Assembly: GCF_001437405.1 (NCBI RefSeq)
Contig: NZ_JQBY01000010.1
Location: 23,636 to 87,635, forward strand
Source of the DNA: Pediococcus ethanolidurans
Lineage (GTDB): Bacteria; Bacillota; Bacilli; Lactobacillales; Lactobacillaceae
Reading direction: 5' to 3'
DNA length: 64,000 bases
The translations under genes were made by a program, and so were the position numbers. Below, piece after piece: positions 1 to 9,160 of this stretch; position 1 is the first letter of the stretch, and every line of letters starts with the position of its first letter. Below the pieces are notes generated by a model, which saw nothing but the letters and a program-made list of their open reading frames with translations, made no database searches and was not told the origin of the DNA.

Positions 1-1364
1 GACGTTAAATTGTCTTCCATTGCAGCCACATTCTCATCTAATTTGCTGTCTGGGTTGAAGCCCATCAAAGCTGTCATTCCCTGAGAAATATTGCGGCTAT
101 GCACAATTTTTGCTGGAATATCAGCTACCTCAATAGCCTGTTCAGCCGCCAAAAAAATATTTTTATTATTTGGTAAAACAATCACTCGTTCAGCGTGAGA
201 ATCATTAATCGCTGCAACAATATCTGCTGTGCTGGGATTCATCGTTTGTCCACCACTAATAATATGCGTCACACCAAGGCTTCGGAATAACTTATCCACA
301 CCTTCACCAGAAGCAATAGCGATAATTGCTGTTCCATTTGTGTCTGGTACCGGTTGATCTGCTTGAACAGGATCATCTTTTTCCATAATTTCTTCTTGTT
401 GCTGGCGCATATTGTCAACTTTAACAGTGGCTAGATCACCAAATTGTTGTCCCCAAGCAAGTACTTTACCTGGATGCTCAGTATGGACATGCACTTTAAC
501 CACATCATCATCATTTACAACTAATAATGAATCTCCTAATTTAGCCAAGTAATTGTAGAACGTGTCATAATCAAAATCTTGTTTTACCTGTAATCCTTTA
601 CCGATACGAACCATAATCTGTGTACAGTATCCATATTTAATATCTGCAGGGTCAATCTTGCCTTGAACACTTTGATGATGTTTTGCATCCACCATTTCAT
701 CCATCTGTTCTTCATCAGGTTGATCTTCTTCAACTTCAGTACGACCATTTAAAACATCATCAAAGGCATCAAAAACAAAAGTCAACCCTTGACCACCAGA
801 GTCAACAACACCAACTTCTTTTAAAACTGGTAAAAGATCAGTTGTTTTCTTTAGAGCCTCTTTACCAGCCTTAGTCACTGCATCCATGACATAGACAATA
901 TCGTCTTTTTCTGTAGCGGCGTCATTTCCCGCCTTAGCAGCTTCTCGAATGACCGTCAGAATAGTTCCCTCAGTTGGTTTCATAACTGCCTTATACGCCG
1001 TTTGAGCGCCATCAGCGAATGCTTGAGCTAAATCCTCAGCATTCAAAGTCACTTTACCTTCAACACTCTTAGAAAAGCCACGAAAGATCTGAGATAAGAT
1101 TACACCAGAGTTACCACGAGCACCCATCAGTAATCCTTTAGCGAGTGCACCCGCTAATTTACCAACTTCCTCACTTGGTTCATCCATTTCATACTTCGCG
1201 CCGCTTTCCATTGATAAACTCATATTAGTGCCAGTATCACCATCAGGTACTGGAAAAACATTTAATGAATTAATAAAATCGGCATTACGTTTTAATTTAC
1301 GCGCACTTGCCTGAATCATTTGATCAAATTCTTCGTTCGTGATTTCAGTAGTTGCCACTTTCAA
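1..1364 (-). CDS. fakA: Fatty acid kinase ATP-binding subunit FakA (DAK2/YloV family), 3' end outside window
   Basis: About 454 residues are present and the C-terminus lies beyond position 1. The family phosphorylates fatty acids bound to FakB partners, feeding exogenous fatty acids to phospholipid synthesis. The metal/nucleotide-binding motif NVFPVPDGDTGTNM is at residues 35-48 and GARGNSG at 81-87, both typical of the N-terminal DhaL-like domain; the later part matches the YloV C-terminal domain. The start is inferred as TTG at 1364, because AGGAGG lies nine bases upstream; there is no ATG near it. It sits just downstream of the Asp23-like gene, the yloU-yloV order known from Bacillus. I saw no frame break between the start and the window edge. 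Confidence 0.9.
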   Translation of the reverse strand, partial: MKVATTEITNEEFDQMIQASARKLKRNADFINSLNVFPVPDGDTGTNMSLSMESGAKYEMDEPSEEVGKLAGALAKGLLMGARGNSGVILSQIFRGFSKSVEGKVTLNAEDLAQAFADGAQTAYKAVMKPTEGTILTVIREAAKAGNDAATEKDDIVYVMDAVTKAGKEALKKTTDLLPVLKEVGVVDSGGQGLTFVFDAFDDVLNGRTEVEEDQPDEEQMDEMVDAKHHQSVQGKIDPADIKYGYCTQIMVRIGKGLQVKQDFDYDTFYNYLAKLGDSLLVVNDDDVVKVHVHTEHPGKVLAWGQQFGDLATVKVDNMRQQQEEIMEKDDPVQADQPVPDTNGTAIIAIASGEGVDKLFRSLGVTHIISGGQTMNPSTADIVAAINDSHAERVIVLPNNKNIFLAAEQAIEVADIPAKIVHSRNISQGMTALMGFNPDSKLDENVAAMEDNLT

Positions 1365-1397
1365 TTGTAAATTCCTCCTCGTTTTAGTCCTTCGTAA

Positions 1398-1760
1398 CTA
1401 GGCTTCTAATACCTTTACACCCTGGACAAAAACGTTCACAGAGTTCGCCGAAACACCTAACATTGATTCCAAATTATATTTCACTTTTGATTGTACGTTC
1501 TTCGAAACTTCAGAAATCTTTGTGCCATAACTGACAATAATATATACATCAATGGCCACACCATTATCCTGTTGACGAACAACGACTCCCTTAGCGTAAT
1601 TTTCTTTACGTAAAATTTCGTTTAAATTGTCGCGGATCTGATTTTTACTTGCCATACCAACAACACCGTAATTATCTGTTGCTGCACCACCAACAACTGT
1701 GGCAATGACATCATTAGATACGTCTACTGTTCCATTTTTTGTTTGAATTTTTACAGCCAT
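1398..1760 (-). CDS. Asp23/Gls24 family envelope stress protein (YloU-like)
   Basis: This 120-residue protein has the Asp23/Gls24 pattern: an N-terminal beta segment with VDVSNDVIATVVGGAA, a central GVAIDVYIIVSYGTKISEV stretch and a hydrophobic NVFVQGV end. Members associate with the cell envelope in Firmicutes, but this paralogue's exact job is not established. The start is ATG at 1760, with GGGAGG nine bases upstream; an in-frame TTG one codon earlier is badly spaced. It precedes fakA by 33 bases and is probably co-transcribed with it. A second Asp23 paralogue lies near 25 kb next to nusB. Confidence 0.88.
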   Translation of the reverse strand: MAVKIQTKNGTVDVSNDVIATVVGGAATDNYGVVGMASKNQIRDNLNEILRKENYAKGVVVRQQDNGVAIDVYIIVSYGTKISEVSKNVQSKVKYNLESMLGVSANSVNVFVQGVKVLEA

Positions 1761-1802
1761 CAAAAATAGCCTCCCTTAAATCGTTCTTCTTATATCAACG
1801 AT

Positions 1803-1836
1803 ATTTTACCATACTTCACCAAACCAATAAACGCAA
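1803..1836 (-). promoter_or_regulatory. Candidate promoter of the Asp23-fakA operon
   Basis: On the minus strand TTGCGT (1836-1831) is separated by 17 bases from TATGGT (1813-1808). A TGG-TAAAAT extended -10 overlaps it at 1803-1811. This is pattern matching only. Confidence 0.4.
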
Positions 1837-2151
1837 CACTCTTTTACATAATTTTGAATTATTGCTGATTAAAGGTGCAGTGTATCACTATTTTAAGCAA
1901 TTTTTCAAATGGTTACAGGTAGTTAACTATCGTCACGCTAACTAAACTGTGCTAAACTCATCAAAGAATGAGTTGTTATAATGATTCATCGAAAGACTTA
2001 TTAAAATAGACTTCTTACCTAAAATAGTGACTGTCAAGTAAAATTACTTGAAAGAAAAGTATTGCAATCACGGGGCATATATGATAAGTTATTTAGGTGA
2101 GTTAAAAAGAATTCTATGATAAATATAGAAGCGACAAAGGAGGATTTTAAA
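1837..2151. other. Non-coding gap between divergent asp23 and rpmB
   Basis: No supportable gene. It holds a perfect 8-bp inverted repeat with a 2-base centre at 2033-2050 (TCAAGTAA-AA-TTACTTGA) about 100 bases before rpmB, and a possible TTGCAA -35 near 2070. The rpmB leader may include this hairpin. Confidence 0.5.
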
Positions 2152-2337
2152 ATGGCAAAAGACTTTGTCACCGGTCGTCGTACCCACTTTGGTAACACAC
2201 GTTCACATGCTTTGAACCACAGTCGCCGAAGCTGGAAACCAAATTTGCATAAGGTCCGCATTCTTGTGGATGGAAAACCAAAACGTGTTTGGGTTTCTGC
2301 TCGAGCACTAAAATCAGGCAAAATTAAACGTGCATAA
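2152..2337 (+). CDS. rpmB: 50S ribosomal protein L28
   Basis: The 61-residue basic protein begins [15 protein letters not shown] and contains [14 protein letters not shown] and [13 protein letters not shown], the L28 signature. It is a structural component of the large ribosomal subunit. The start is ATG at 2152 because AAAGGAGG lies just ahead; an open frame extends twelve codons further upstream but lacks a ribosome binding site. No CxxC zinc pairs are present, so this is a zinc-independent form. It is the only plus-strand gene in the first 13 kb and is transcribed divergently from the Asp23-fakA pair, an arrangement common in Firmicutes. Confidence 0.97.
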   Translation: MAKDFVTGRRTHFGNTRSHALNHSRRSWKPNLHKVRILVDGKPKRVWVSARALKSGKIKRA

Positions 2338-2372
2338 AAAAGATTGAAGCTAACAAAGCTTCAATCTTTTTT
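2337..2372. terminator. Bidirectional intrinsic terminator, rpmB / thiN
   Basis: GATTGAAGC pairs with GCTTCAATC around a 7-base loop, flanked by A and T runs on both sides, so it can stop rpmB on plus and the long operon ending in thiN on minus. Confidence 0.9.
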
Positions 2373-2388
2373 ATTTATAAATATTTTA

Positions 2389-3036
2389 TTATTTAACATA
2401 ATCTCGACTATAAATAGCCGCAACCATTCCGGTCGAAAAACTCAAAGTTGCCTGTTCACTAATAAATTCGTTACTGATATAAGCAACTGGATAAATATCA
2501 GATTGTTCATTTAACTTGTATTTTTCGTCTGGTAACGTTAAATCTTCAACATTTCCTAACGCAATAAACGAAAGATATTTGTAGTTTGGTTGTCTACGCA
2601 AAATATGTTTTCCTGGATTAAAAAAGAGCAGACTATTTTGTCGATCAACTATTCTAATCTTTTGCGCGTACTGCTTAAACTGTGGTTTTAACAACATTAA
2701 AAAATTACTCAAGAAATGATCCAATCGGCCACCTGTTGCGCCATAAATTGTCACTTCATCAGCATCAAACCGTGTAAATGCTTTAGACAAAGCCAGCTCG
2801 GTATCAGTATCGTCCTTAATCGGATTTACTTGAATAATTTGTGAAACTTTTCCCTTTATTTCTACTAATTCTGACTGACTCATTGAATCAAAATCGCCAA
2901 TGGCCATGCATGGAATAATGTGATGATGTAATAAAAAAAGGCTGCCCCGATCAACGCCAATCCAATTCTTAGTTTGCTTAAAAATATCCTCTGGATAAAC
3001 CTGTTGTGGACCACCTGCTAAAATATTTACCTGCAT
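2389..3036 (-). CDS. thiN: Thiamine pyrophosphokinase
   Basis: This 215-residue cytoplasmic enzyme transfers pyrophosphate from ATP to thiamine, giving the cofactor TPP. Family motifs are visible in order: GVDRG (27-31), GDFDS (47-51), KDDTDTELAL (about 74-83) and GATGGRLDHF (about 101-110), followed by the beta-rich thiamine-binding domain. Its ATG overlaps the rpe stop by one base (TAATG), so translation is probably coupled. It is the last gene of the minus-strand cluster and is followed by the shared terminator. Length and order match the Bacillus/Lactobacillus locus. Confidence 0.95.
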   Translation of the reverse strand: MQVNILAGGPQQVYPEDIFKQTKNWIGVDRGSLFLLHHHIIPCMAIGDFDSMSQSELVEIKGKVSQIIQVNPIKDDTDTELALSKAFTRFDADEVTIYGATGGRLDHFLSNFLMLLKPQFKQYAQKIRIVDRQNSLLFFNPGKHILRRQPNYKYLSFIALGNVEDLTLPDEKYKLNEQSDIYPVAYISNEFISEQATLSFSTGMVAAIYSRDYVK

Positions 3037-3692
3037 TAATCTGAAGTCCTTGTCTTAAGTTTCTTAATTTGCGCAATTGGATCGTCACTATTAAACACAT
3101 AAGATCCCGCAACCGCGATATCCGCCCCAGCTTTATAGACCGAAGCCACATTGTTATCATTAATGCCACCATCGACTTCAATAGCAAAATTATTTTCACC
3201 TGTTTGGCGTAACTGATTAAGTCGTTGAATTTTTGGAATCATTTGTGAAATGAATTTTTGACCACCAAAACCTGGATTCACGGTCATAATGAGCACCTGA
3301 TCTACTATTGGCAAAACATCTTCTACCAAACTAATCGGTGTCCCAGGATTCAAAACGACTTCTGCTTTCACGCTATGTTGTTTGATCATTTCCAGTGCCC
3401 GATAAATATGAGGGGTACTTTCAACATGAACACCAACAATATCAGCCCCAGCCTGACAGAATTGTGTCACAAATCTTTCTGGATTTTCAATCATTAAATG
3501 ACAGTCCAACGGCATACTTGTAATTGGTCGAATAGCCTCTACCATTCCTGGTCCAAAACTCAAATTGGGAACAAATTGACCATCCATTACATCAATATGT
3601 AAAAAATCGGCTCCTCCTTTTTGAGCAAGTTCAATATCAGGTTTTAGATCCACAAAATTAGCACTTAAAATTGATGGTGCAACTTTAATCAT
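3036..3692 (-). CDS. rpe: Ribulose-phosphate 3-epimerase
   Basis: A 218-residue TIM-barrel enzyme interconverting ribulose 5-phosphate and xylulose 5-phosphate in the pentose phosphate pathway. The signatures APSILSANF at the N-terminus, HIDVMDGQFVPN, MTVNPGFGGQKF and EVDGGIN are all present and include the metal-binding His and catalytic Asp residues. It lies three bases from rsgA and overlaps thiN by one base, so it is within one transcription unit. gnd, near 60 kb, feeds the same pathway but is not linked to this operon. Confidence 0.97.
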   Translation of the reverse strand: MIKVAPSILSANFVDLKPDIELAQKGGADFLHIDVMDGQFVPNLSFGPGMVEAIRPITSMPLDCHLMIENPERFVTQFCQAGADIVGVHVESTPHIYRALEMIKQHSVKAEVVLNPGTPISLVEDVLPIVDQVLIMTVNPGFGGQKFISQMIPKIQRLNQLRQTGENNFAIEVDGGINDNNVASVYKAGADIAVAGSYVFNSDDPIAQIKKLKTRTSD

Positions 3693-3695
3693 AAG

Positions 3696-4613
3696 CTATT
3701 TCCCCTTCTTTTTTGAATATCCTTTTCGCTGATAATCAGGTTTTTGAGCCTTAATAAGATTAAAAAATTGAACATAGTTTTCATAGCGACTCGCCATGAT
3801 TTTTCCAGCGTCCACCGCGGCTTTAACTGCACAATTAGGTTCATTAATGTGTAAGCATTCACGAAAACGACAATTCATACTTGCTTCAGCTATTTCCGGA
3901 AATAAATTTTTAAGTTCTTCTAAACGCATCTCAAAAACCGTATAACTTGAAAAACCAGGTGTATCCGCAACTAGGCCATCACCAACCGGAAATAAAGCTA
4001 CTTTTCTAGTTGTATGTTTACCTCGGTTTAACGCCTGCGAAACTTCACCAGTTTGAAGAGCCAAACGCTTATCAATGTGATTCAGTAAGGTCGACTTGCC
4101 AGCACCCGTTTGGCCCATAAAAATGGTCAAGCGATTAGCAAATGATGTTTCCAATTTTTTTAATGCTTCACTAGTAAACGCCTGCCAATTCAAATAAACT
4201 TCATAACCAATTTTTCGATAACCCACTGCCAGCTGCTCCAACTCGGCTTGTTTAGCTTGCGGTGTCAAATCACCCTTCGTAAAATAAATGATTGGTCTAA
4301 TCTTTTTTTCTTCTAAGGTTACCAACTGACGATCTAATAAATTAGCAGAAAAATCTGGTTGAACACAAGCCGTGACAACCACGGCCTGATCAATATTGGC
4401 CAACGGTGGTCGAACTAGTTCATTTCGACGTGCTTCAATTTTTAAAATGTAACCTTCATTTTTAGCATGACTTTCAAATTCAACCCAATCGCCAACAAGT
4501 GGTGAGACTCTTTGTTTTCGAAAATTACCACGTGCTCGAGTTCGAAAAATCTCTCCATCACTTTTGACATCGTAAAACCCACTCAACGATTGCACAATCT
4601 GTCCTTTTTGCAT
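3696..4613 (-). CDS. rsgA: Ribosome small subunit-dependent GTPase A
   Basis: A 305-residue circularly permuted GTPase that assists late 30S maturation. An N-terminal OB-fold comes first, then the G motifs in permuted order: FTKGD (G4), GQTGAGKSTLLN (G1/P-loop) and DTPGF (G3). The C-terminal zinc finger is visible as a Cys/His cluster in CRFRECLHINEPNC. Between prkC and rpe it occupies the normal Firmicutes position; in Bacillus the homologue is a PrkC substrate, which fits this neighbourhood although nothing here proves it. Confidence 0.96.
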   Translation of the reverse strand: MQKGQIVQSLSGFYDVKSDGEIFRTRARGNFRKQRVSPLVGDWVEFESHAKNEGYILKIEARRNELVRPPLANIDQAVVVTACVQPDFSANLLDRQLVTLEEKKIRPIIYFTKGDLTPQAKQAELEQLAVGYRKIGYEVYLNWQAFTSEALKKLETSFANRLTIFMGQTGAGKSTLLNHIDKRLALQTGEVSQALNRGKHTTRKVALFPVGDGLVADTPGFSSYTVFEMRLEELKNLFPEIAEASMNCRFRECLHINEPNCAVKAAVDAGKIMASRYENYVQFFNLIKAQKPDYQRKGYSKKKGK

Positions 4614-4628
4614 TAAAACCCTCCAAAT

Positions 4629-6110
4629 CTAGTTGGTCACAGAAAAACTAATTGTTGTCGCTCTTGGAACAACAACCTGATCAGGAACCACGCTTTGATA
4701 AATAATACGATTATGATCAAATTGGGTGGTTTGAACAATTTTTTTGGTTACTTTAAAACCCTTAGCACGTAATTTTTTTGCGATTTTATTATACGAACTG
4801 CCAATGTAATTATCCACTACATAACTATTGGGGCCTTGGCTAATCACAACATTCACTGCTACTCCTGCCTGAACTTGCTTTTTCTTACGAGGCAGAGTTT
4901 CAATCACTCGTTTGTAATTAACATTTTGATCTCCAGTTCGTGTTATTTGCCCCACCTTAAGATCATGTTTTTTTAAAACCGCAGTTGCCTGTGCCTGTGT
5001 CATTCCCGTCACATTGGGAATGGTAACCACCTTTGGAAAGCTCAAATAAAATGCCATTCCTATCCCAAAAATAAACAACAGGAGTAACCCAGCAAAAATA
5101 GCAATTTTTTTTCGTAACGGATGGCGCGATCTTCTCTTTTTTGTTTTTCCTGATGTTTCAAGCGTGCCACTTTGTGATACTGCTTTTAATTCCGCCACAT
5201 CTTTAGTCTGTGGCTGAAATTCAGCAGCATCTGCAATAATTGTTTCGTCCGTTAAAGAAGGAGCAACAAATCGTTTTTCTCCAGCTCTTCTAACTGATAA
5301 AGCCGTATTAAGATCATCAGCCATCTCCGAAACAGAATTATATCGGTCAAACGGATTCTTAGCCGTTGCTTTCAACACAACATTTTCTAAAGCTTGTGGA
5401 ATACGCGGATCAAAATCACGAACAAATGGAATTTGGTTTTGGTAATGTTTGATTGCAATTGAAACTGCATTTTCGCCCTCAAACGGTACACGTCCAGTTA
5501 ACATTTCATAAAGAATAATTCCCAGCGAATAAATGTCAGAACGTTTAGTAGCTAGATGCCCTCGTGCTTGTTCTGGAGATAAGTAGTGTACAGAACCAAC
5601 TACCACATTTGTTTGAGTAAGTGTTTGCTCTTCTTGGGCTAAGGCAACTCCAAAATCAGAAATTTTTGCGTTGCCTCTTTTATCCATTAAAACGTTTTGT
5701 GGCTTCAGATCTCGATGAATGATATCGTGGGCATGTGCTGCTGCAACACCACTTAAAATCTGTTCCATAACTTCAACGACTTGTTGATAGGGGATCGGAA
5801 AATGGTCTTTGATATATTGCTTTAAATCAGTTCCATCGACATATTCCATTACCAAATAATGTATGCCATTATCTTCACCAACATCATATACACTTACAAT
5901 GTTTGGATGGACCAATTCAGTAGTCGATAATGCCTCACGCTGAAATCGTTGAATTGTTTTATCATCATTTTGAAGATCAAAGCGCAGTAACTTCACTGCC
6001 ACGTTGCGTTTCAAAATCAGGTCATGCGCTAAATAAACATCTGCCATACCGCCTTCACCAAGCGGACTAATAATACGATATCGTCCATTAAGCGTTTGAT
6101 TCGGTGTCAT
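4629..6110 (-). CDS. prkC: Membrane Ser/Thr protein kinase with two PASTA domains
   Basis: The 493-residue protein has an N-terminal Hanks-type kinase domain (about 1-270): glycine loop LGEGGMADVY, catalytic Lys40 (VAVK), HRDLKPQN at 132-139, DFG at 152-154 and the SPE motif near 178. A basic juxtamembrane stretch (KKRRSRHPLRKK) precedes one transmembrane helix at about 336-357. The extracellular part holds two PASTA repeats (about 360-427 and 428-493), fewer than the three of Bacillus PrkC. PASTA domains bind muropeptides or lipid II, linking wall state to phosphorylation. The cognate phosphatase gene is immediately upstream. Confidence 0.96.
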   Translation of the reverse strand: MTPNQTLNGRYRIISPLGEGGMADVYLAHDLILKRNVAVKLLRFDLQNDDKTIQRFQREALSTTELVHPNIVSVYDVGEDNGIHYLVMEYVDGTDLKQYIKDHFPIPYQQVVEVMEQILSGVAAAHAHDIIHRDLKPQNVLMDKRGNAKISDFGVALAQEEQTLTQTNVVVGSVHYLSPEQARGHLATKRSDIYSLGIILYEMLTGRVPFEGENAVSIAIKHYQNQIPFVRDFDPRIPQALENVVLKATAKNPFDRYNSVSEMADDLNTALSVRRAGEKRFVAPSLTDETIIADAAEFQPQTKDVAELKAVSQSGTLETSGKTKKRRSRHPLRKKIAIFAGLLLLFIFGIGMAFYLSFPKVVTIPNVTGMTQAQATAVLKKHDLKVGQITRTGDQNVNYKRVIETLPRKKKQVQAGVAVNVVISQGPNSYVVDNYIGSSYNKIAKKLRAKGFKVTKKIVQTTQFDHNRIIYQSVVPDQVVVPRATTISFSVTN

Positions 6111-6854
6111 TTACTTACTCACCTCATCTTCCGCCTGAATAAGAAGAACGGTGACATTATCACGTCCCCCTGCCTGATTAGCAAACTCAATTAATTTTAG
6201 ACACTTTTCTTCTAAACTAATTGAACTTTCTAAGACATTTGCAATTGTTTGGTCTGTAACCATATTTGTTAAACCATCTGTACATAAAAGTATTTGATCA
6301 TTTTTTTGCCATACATAAGTATGAACATCAATATCTGAATTTGTCGAGATGCCTAACGTTTTAGTAATAATGTTTTTTTGTGGATGCGTTCGCGCTTCTT
6401 CAGGCGAAAGTTCACCCTTTTTTATTAATTCATTCACTAAGGAATGATCCGAAGTTAATTGTTTTAATTCGTTTCTTTTGAATAGATAACAGCGACTATC
6501 TCCCAAATGAGCAACAATAAACTGATTTTTCAGAATGATCGTAACCACAATTGTGGTCCCCATACCATTCAAATCTGAATACTTTTGTGAGGTTTCAAGA
6601 ATTTCATCGTTTTCCTGCGTAACTTCTGTTTGAAGCCACCTAACAGCATTAGTGACGTCCATAAACTCTGTGTTCTGAAATAAGAATCCGAGATGTGACA
6701 CTGCCATTTCGGAAGCTACGTCTCCACCTTGTCGACCACCAATCCCATCCGCAACAATACTAAATAAGACGTCTTTTTTATTTTTAAAAACGCCTACATA
6801 GTCCTGATTTTCATCTCGATGATTACCAATATCAGACTGAAAAGCATACTTCAC
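6111..6854 (-). CDS. stp: PP2C-type Ser/Thr protein phosphatase
   Basis: A 247-residue cytoplasmic PP2C enzyme that removes the phosphates added by PrkC. Metal-binding and catalytic motifs appear in order: DENQDY, DGIGG, GMGTT, GDSRCY, DGLTN and GRDNVT. The start codon is GTG. The stop abuts the prkC start directly, so the pair is translated in tandem. Length matches Stp/PrpC from other Firmicutes. No signal peptide or membrane helix is visible. Confidence 0.96.
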   Translation of the reverse strand: MKYAFQSDIGNHRDENQDYVGVFKNKKDVLFSIVADGIGGRQGGDVASEMAVSHLGFLFQNTEFMDVTNAVRWLQTEVTQENDEILETSQKYSDLNGMGTTIVVTIILKNQFIVAHLGDSRCYLFKRNELKQLTSDHSLVNELIKKGELSPEEARTHPQKNIITKTLGISTNSDIDVHTYVWQKNDQILLCTDGLTNMVTDQTIANVLESSISLEEKCLKLIEFANQAGGRDNVTVLLIQAEDEVSK

Positions 6855-6860
6855 AATTGA

Positions 6861-8198
6861 TCACGCTCTCTTTTGTAAACAAGCAATGAAAAAACCATCA
6901 GATTCAAAATCATCCGGATAAATATTAAGATAAGGTGTTTTTCTTAACGATTTTAACTGTTTTTGAGTTTGCGTTTGAATTAAATTAAATTCGGGATGAA
7001 GTTTCAAAAATTCAGTAATCGTATTTTCATTTTCTTGTTTTAATATCGTACAAGTACTGTAAGTTATTATACCGTTATTTTTTACTTTCGCAGCCACTGC
7101 ATCTAAAATTTCTAACTGAATTTTGTGAAGATTTTCGCTATCGTTTAATGCTTTCTCATAACGGATTTCTGGTTTACGTCGCATTAATCCGATTCCTGAA
7201 CATGGCGCATCTACTAAAACACGATCAAAATAATCGTCTTTAACTATGGGACCGATCTTTCGCGCATCCAGTACTTTTGCATCAATTTGATTTGCGAATC
7301 CCATTCGCTTGGCGTTGCTACGAATTAAAGCCACCTTTTTGGAATGTAAATCCAAAGCCAAAATATGATCGTTTTTTCCGAGTCTTTGTGCAATATGAGT
7401 AGATTTTCCACCAGGAGCCGCACAGGCATCTAAAACCGTCATTCCCGGTTTTAATTGCATCGTTTCTGCAACCAACATCGCACTTTCATCCTGAACTGTC
7501 AAAGAACCATTTTTAAAAAGCTGTGACCTGGCGACGCTTCCATTTGCAACAATAATACCATCCTCTGCAACCTTACTTACTGATGCTTTGTATCCTTGAT
7601 CGTTCAACGCTTGAATTGCCTCTGCTTGTGTAATCTTTTGCGTATTAATACGTGCAGTTTGCCGTGCAGGCTGATTAATAGACGCTAGAATTTGATTTGC
7701 TTTATTTTCACCTAGTTGCGCATCCAATTGCTGAATAATCCAGGGTGCAACACTATATTTAATACTTCGAAACTCTTTGGGATCTTCAATTGCATCTAAC
7801 TTGGGAAATCCTTTTCTTTCCATCGTATGTAAAACGCCGGTCACAAAGGCACGAATGCCGTTATGACCCTTTGTCTTTGCAATTTCAATACTTTCATTAA
7901 AGATTGCTCGTGTTGGAACTCGATCCAAATAAATCATTTGAAATTCTGCCGACAATAATAACTGATACACCCAATCTTGAACTTTCTTATTTTGAATAAA
8001 AGGCGACAAATAATACTCCAGCGTTAATTTTCGCTGAATTACACCGTAAACTATTTCTGTTAACAAATTAATGTCTAGTTGTGATAGTTTGCTCTCAGCA
8101 ATCACATTTTTTAATTCAATATTGGAATAGGCACCTTTACTTACTTTTACTAAAATATCAACAGCTAACCATCTGGGATTTCGTTGCTCATCTATCAT
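6861..8198 (-). CDS. rsmB: 16S rRNA (cytosine-967-C5)-methyltransferase
   Basis: The 445-residue protein starts with a NusB-like RNA-binding domain (about 1-130) and continues with a Rossmann methyltransferase domain. The SAM-binding motif DACAAPGGKSTH, the PCSGIG motif and the catalytic Cys in YSTCTI are visible. It makes m5C967 in 16S rRNA. Its ATG overlaps the fmt stop by four bases (ATGA), which indicates translational coupling. The order fmt-rsmB-stp-prkC-rsgA is conserved in Bacilli. Confidence 0.96.
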   Translation of the reverse strand: MIDEQRNPRWLAVDILVKVSKGAYSNIELKNVIAESKLSQLDINLLTEIVYGVIQRKLTLEYYLSPFIQNKKVQDWVYQLLLSAEFQMIYLDRVPTRAIFNESIEIAKTKGHNGIRAFVTGVLHTMERKGFPKLDAIEDPKEFRSIKYSVAPWIIQQLDAQLGENKANQILASINQPARQTARINTQKITQAEAIQALNDQGYKASVSKVAEDGIIVANGSVARSQLFKNGSLTVQDESAMLVAETMQLKPGMTVLDACAAPGGKSTHIAQRLGKNDHILALDLHSKKVALIRSNAKRMGFANQIDAKVLDARKIGPIVKDDYFDRVLVDAPCSGIGLMRRKPEIRYEKALNDSENLHKIQLEILDAVAAKVKNNGIITYSTCTILKQENENTITEFLKLHPEFNLIQTQTQKQLKSLRKTPYLNIYPDDFESDGFFIACLQKRA

Positions 8199-9145
8199 AA
8201 TTTAATAACCTGTTCGCCTTCGTAAAATGCTTCCTGACTACCATTCAAATAATCCGTGATCTCCATCTGAGGTTTTCCAGCCGGTTGAACGCGATCTAAA
8301 CGAACAACGCCCTTATCCCCAGTTGCAATGAGTAACTCATGCTTTGTTTTTTCAACAACTTGTCCAGGTAGCAAATCAGTCTTCTGCTCCAATGGCGTAA
8401 CCGACCATAACTTGGTGCGTACACCATTCAAAATTACGTAACCAACAGGGAAAGGCCGAAGTGCACGTACTTTAGCATCAACTAACTTTGCTGATTTACT
8501 AAAATCAATCTGTTCTTCTTCTGGCTTAATATTTGGTGCAAAGGTAACTTGAGTTTCATCCTGTTCCACACCTGTTAATTCTCCGGCAATTAACTTAGGT
8601 AAAGTATCATTGAGCAAATTACGTCCCACGATACTCAATTTTTCAAACATTGACCCAACATCATCTGTATTTTCAATATTAATTTTTCTTTGTGCCAACA
8701 TTTTGCCAGCATCCATTTTTTTCACCATGTAAATAATCGTTATACCAGTTTCGGATTCACCATTCATAATGGCATATTGAACTGGGGCTCCTCCACGATA
8801 TTTAGGTAATAAAGAACCATGAACATTTACAGCAGCAATTTTTACTGAATTAATCAATTTCATAGGTAAGAATTGACCAAAGGCAGCTGTCACAATTAGA
8901 TCTGCATTGAAAGCAATAAGTTGAGCCATTTCTTGCGAGCCACTGAGTTTTTCGGGTTGAAAAACTGGAATATCATTATCAACAGCCACTTTTTTTACGG
9001 GTGACATGGTCATTTTATGTTTTCTTCCTGTACGACGATCAGGTTGCGTGACTACTGCCTCAACCTTATATTCAGGATTTTGAATTAAACTTTTTAAAAT
9101 TGGAGCGGCAAATTGTGGAGTTCCCATAAAAATAATTGATTTCAT
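8195..9145 (-). CDS. fmt: Methionyl-tRNA formyltransferase
   Basis: A 316-residue enzyme that formylates initiator Met-tRNA using 10-formyl-tetrahydrofolate. The N-terminal formyltransferase domain shows the HGSLLPKYRGGAP active-site motif with its catalytic His, and IMNGESETGITIIYM; the C-terminal domain has the expected VRALRPFP motif. The gene lies 15 bases downstream of priA and overlaps rsmB by four bases. folD (near 23.8 kb) supplies the folate cofactor, and the 5-FCL gene near 42 kb salvages it. Confidence 0.97.
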   Translation of the reverse strand: MKSIIFMGTPQFAAPILKSLIQNPEYKVEAVVTQPDRRTGRKHKMTMSPVKKVAVDNDIPVFQPEKLSGSQEMAQLIAFNADLIVTAAFGQFLPMKLINSVKIAAVNVHGSLLPKYRGGAPVQYAIMNGESETGITIIYMVKKMDAGKMLAQRKINIENTDDVGSMFEKLSIVGRNLLNDTLPKLIAGELTGVEQDETQVTFAPNIKPEEEQIDFSKSAKLVDAKVRALRPFPVGYVILNGVRTKLWSVTPLEQKTDLLPGQVVEKTKHELLIATGDKGVVRLDRVQPAGKPQMEITDYLNGSQEAFYEGEQVIKL

Positions 9146-9160
9146 TAAACTAATTTCCTC

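Noticed and set aside
2034..2321. Minus-strand ORF across rpmB
   Set aside because: It is the antisense shadow of the certain rpmB gene and has no ribosome binding site.
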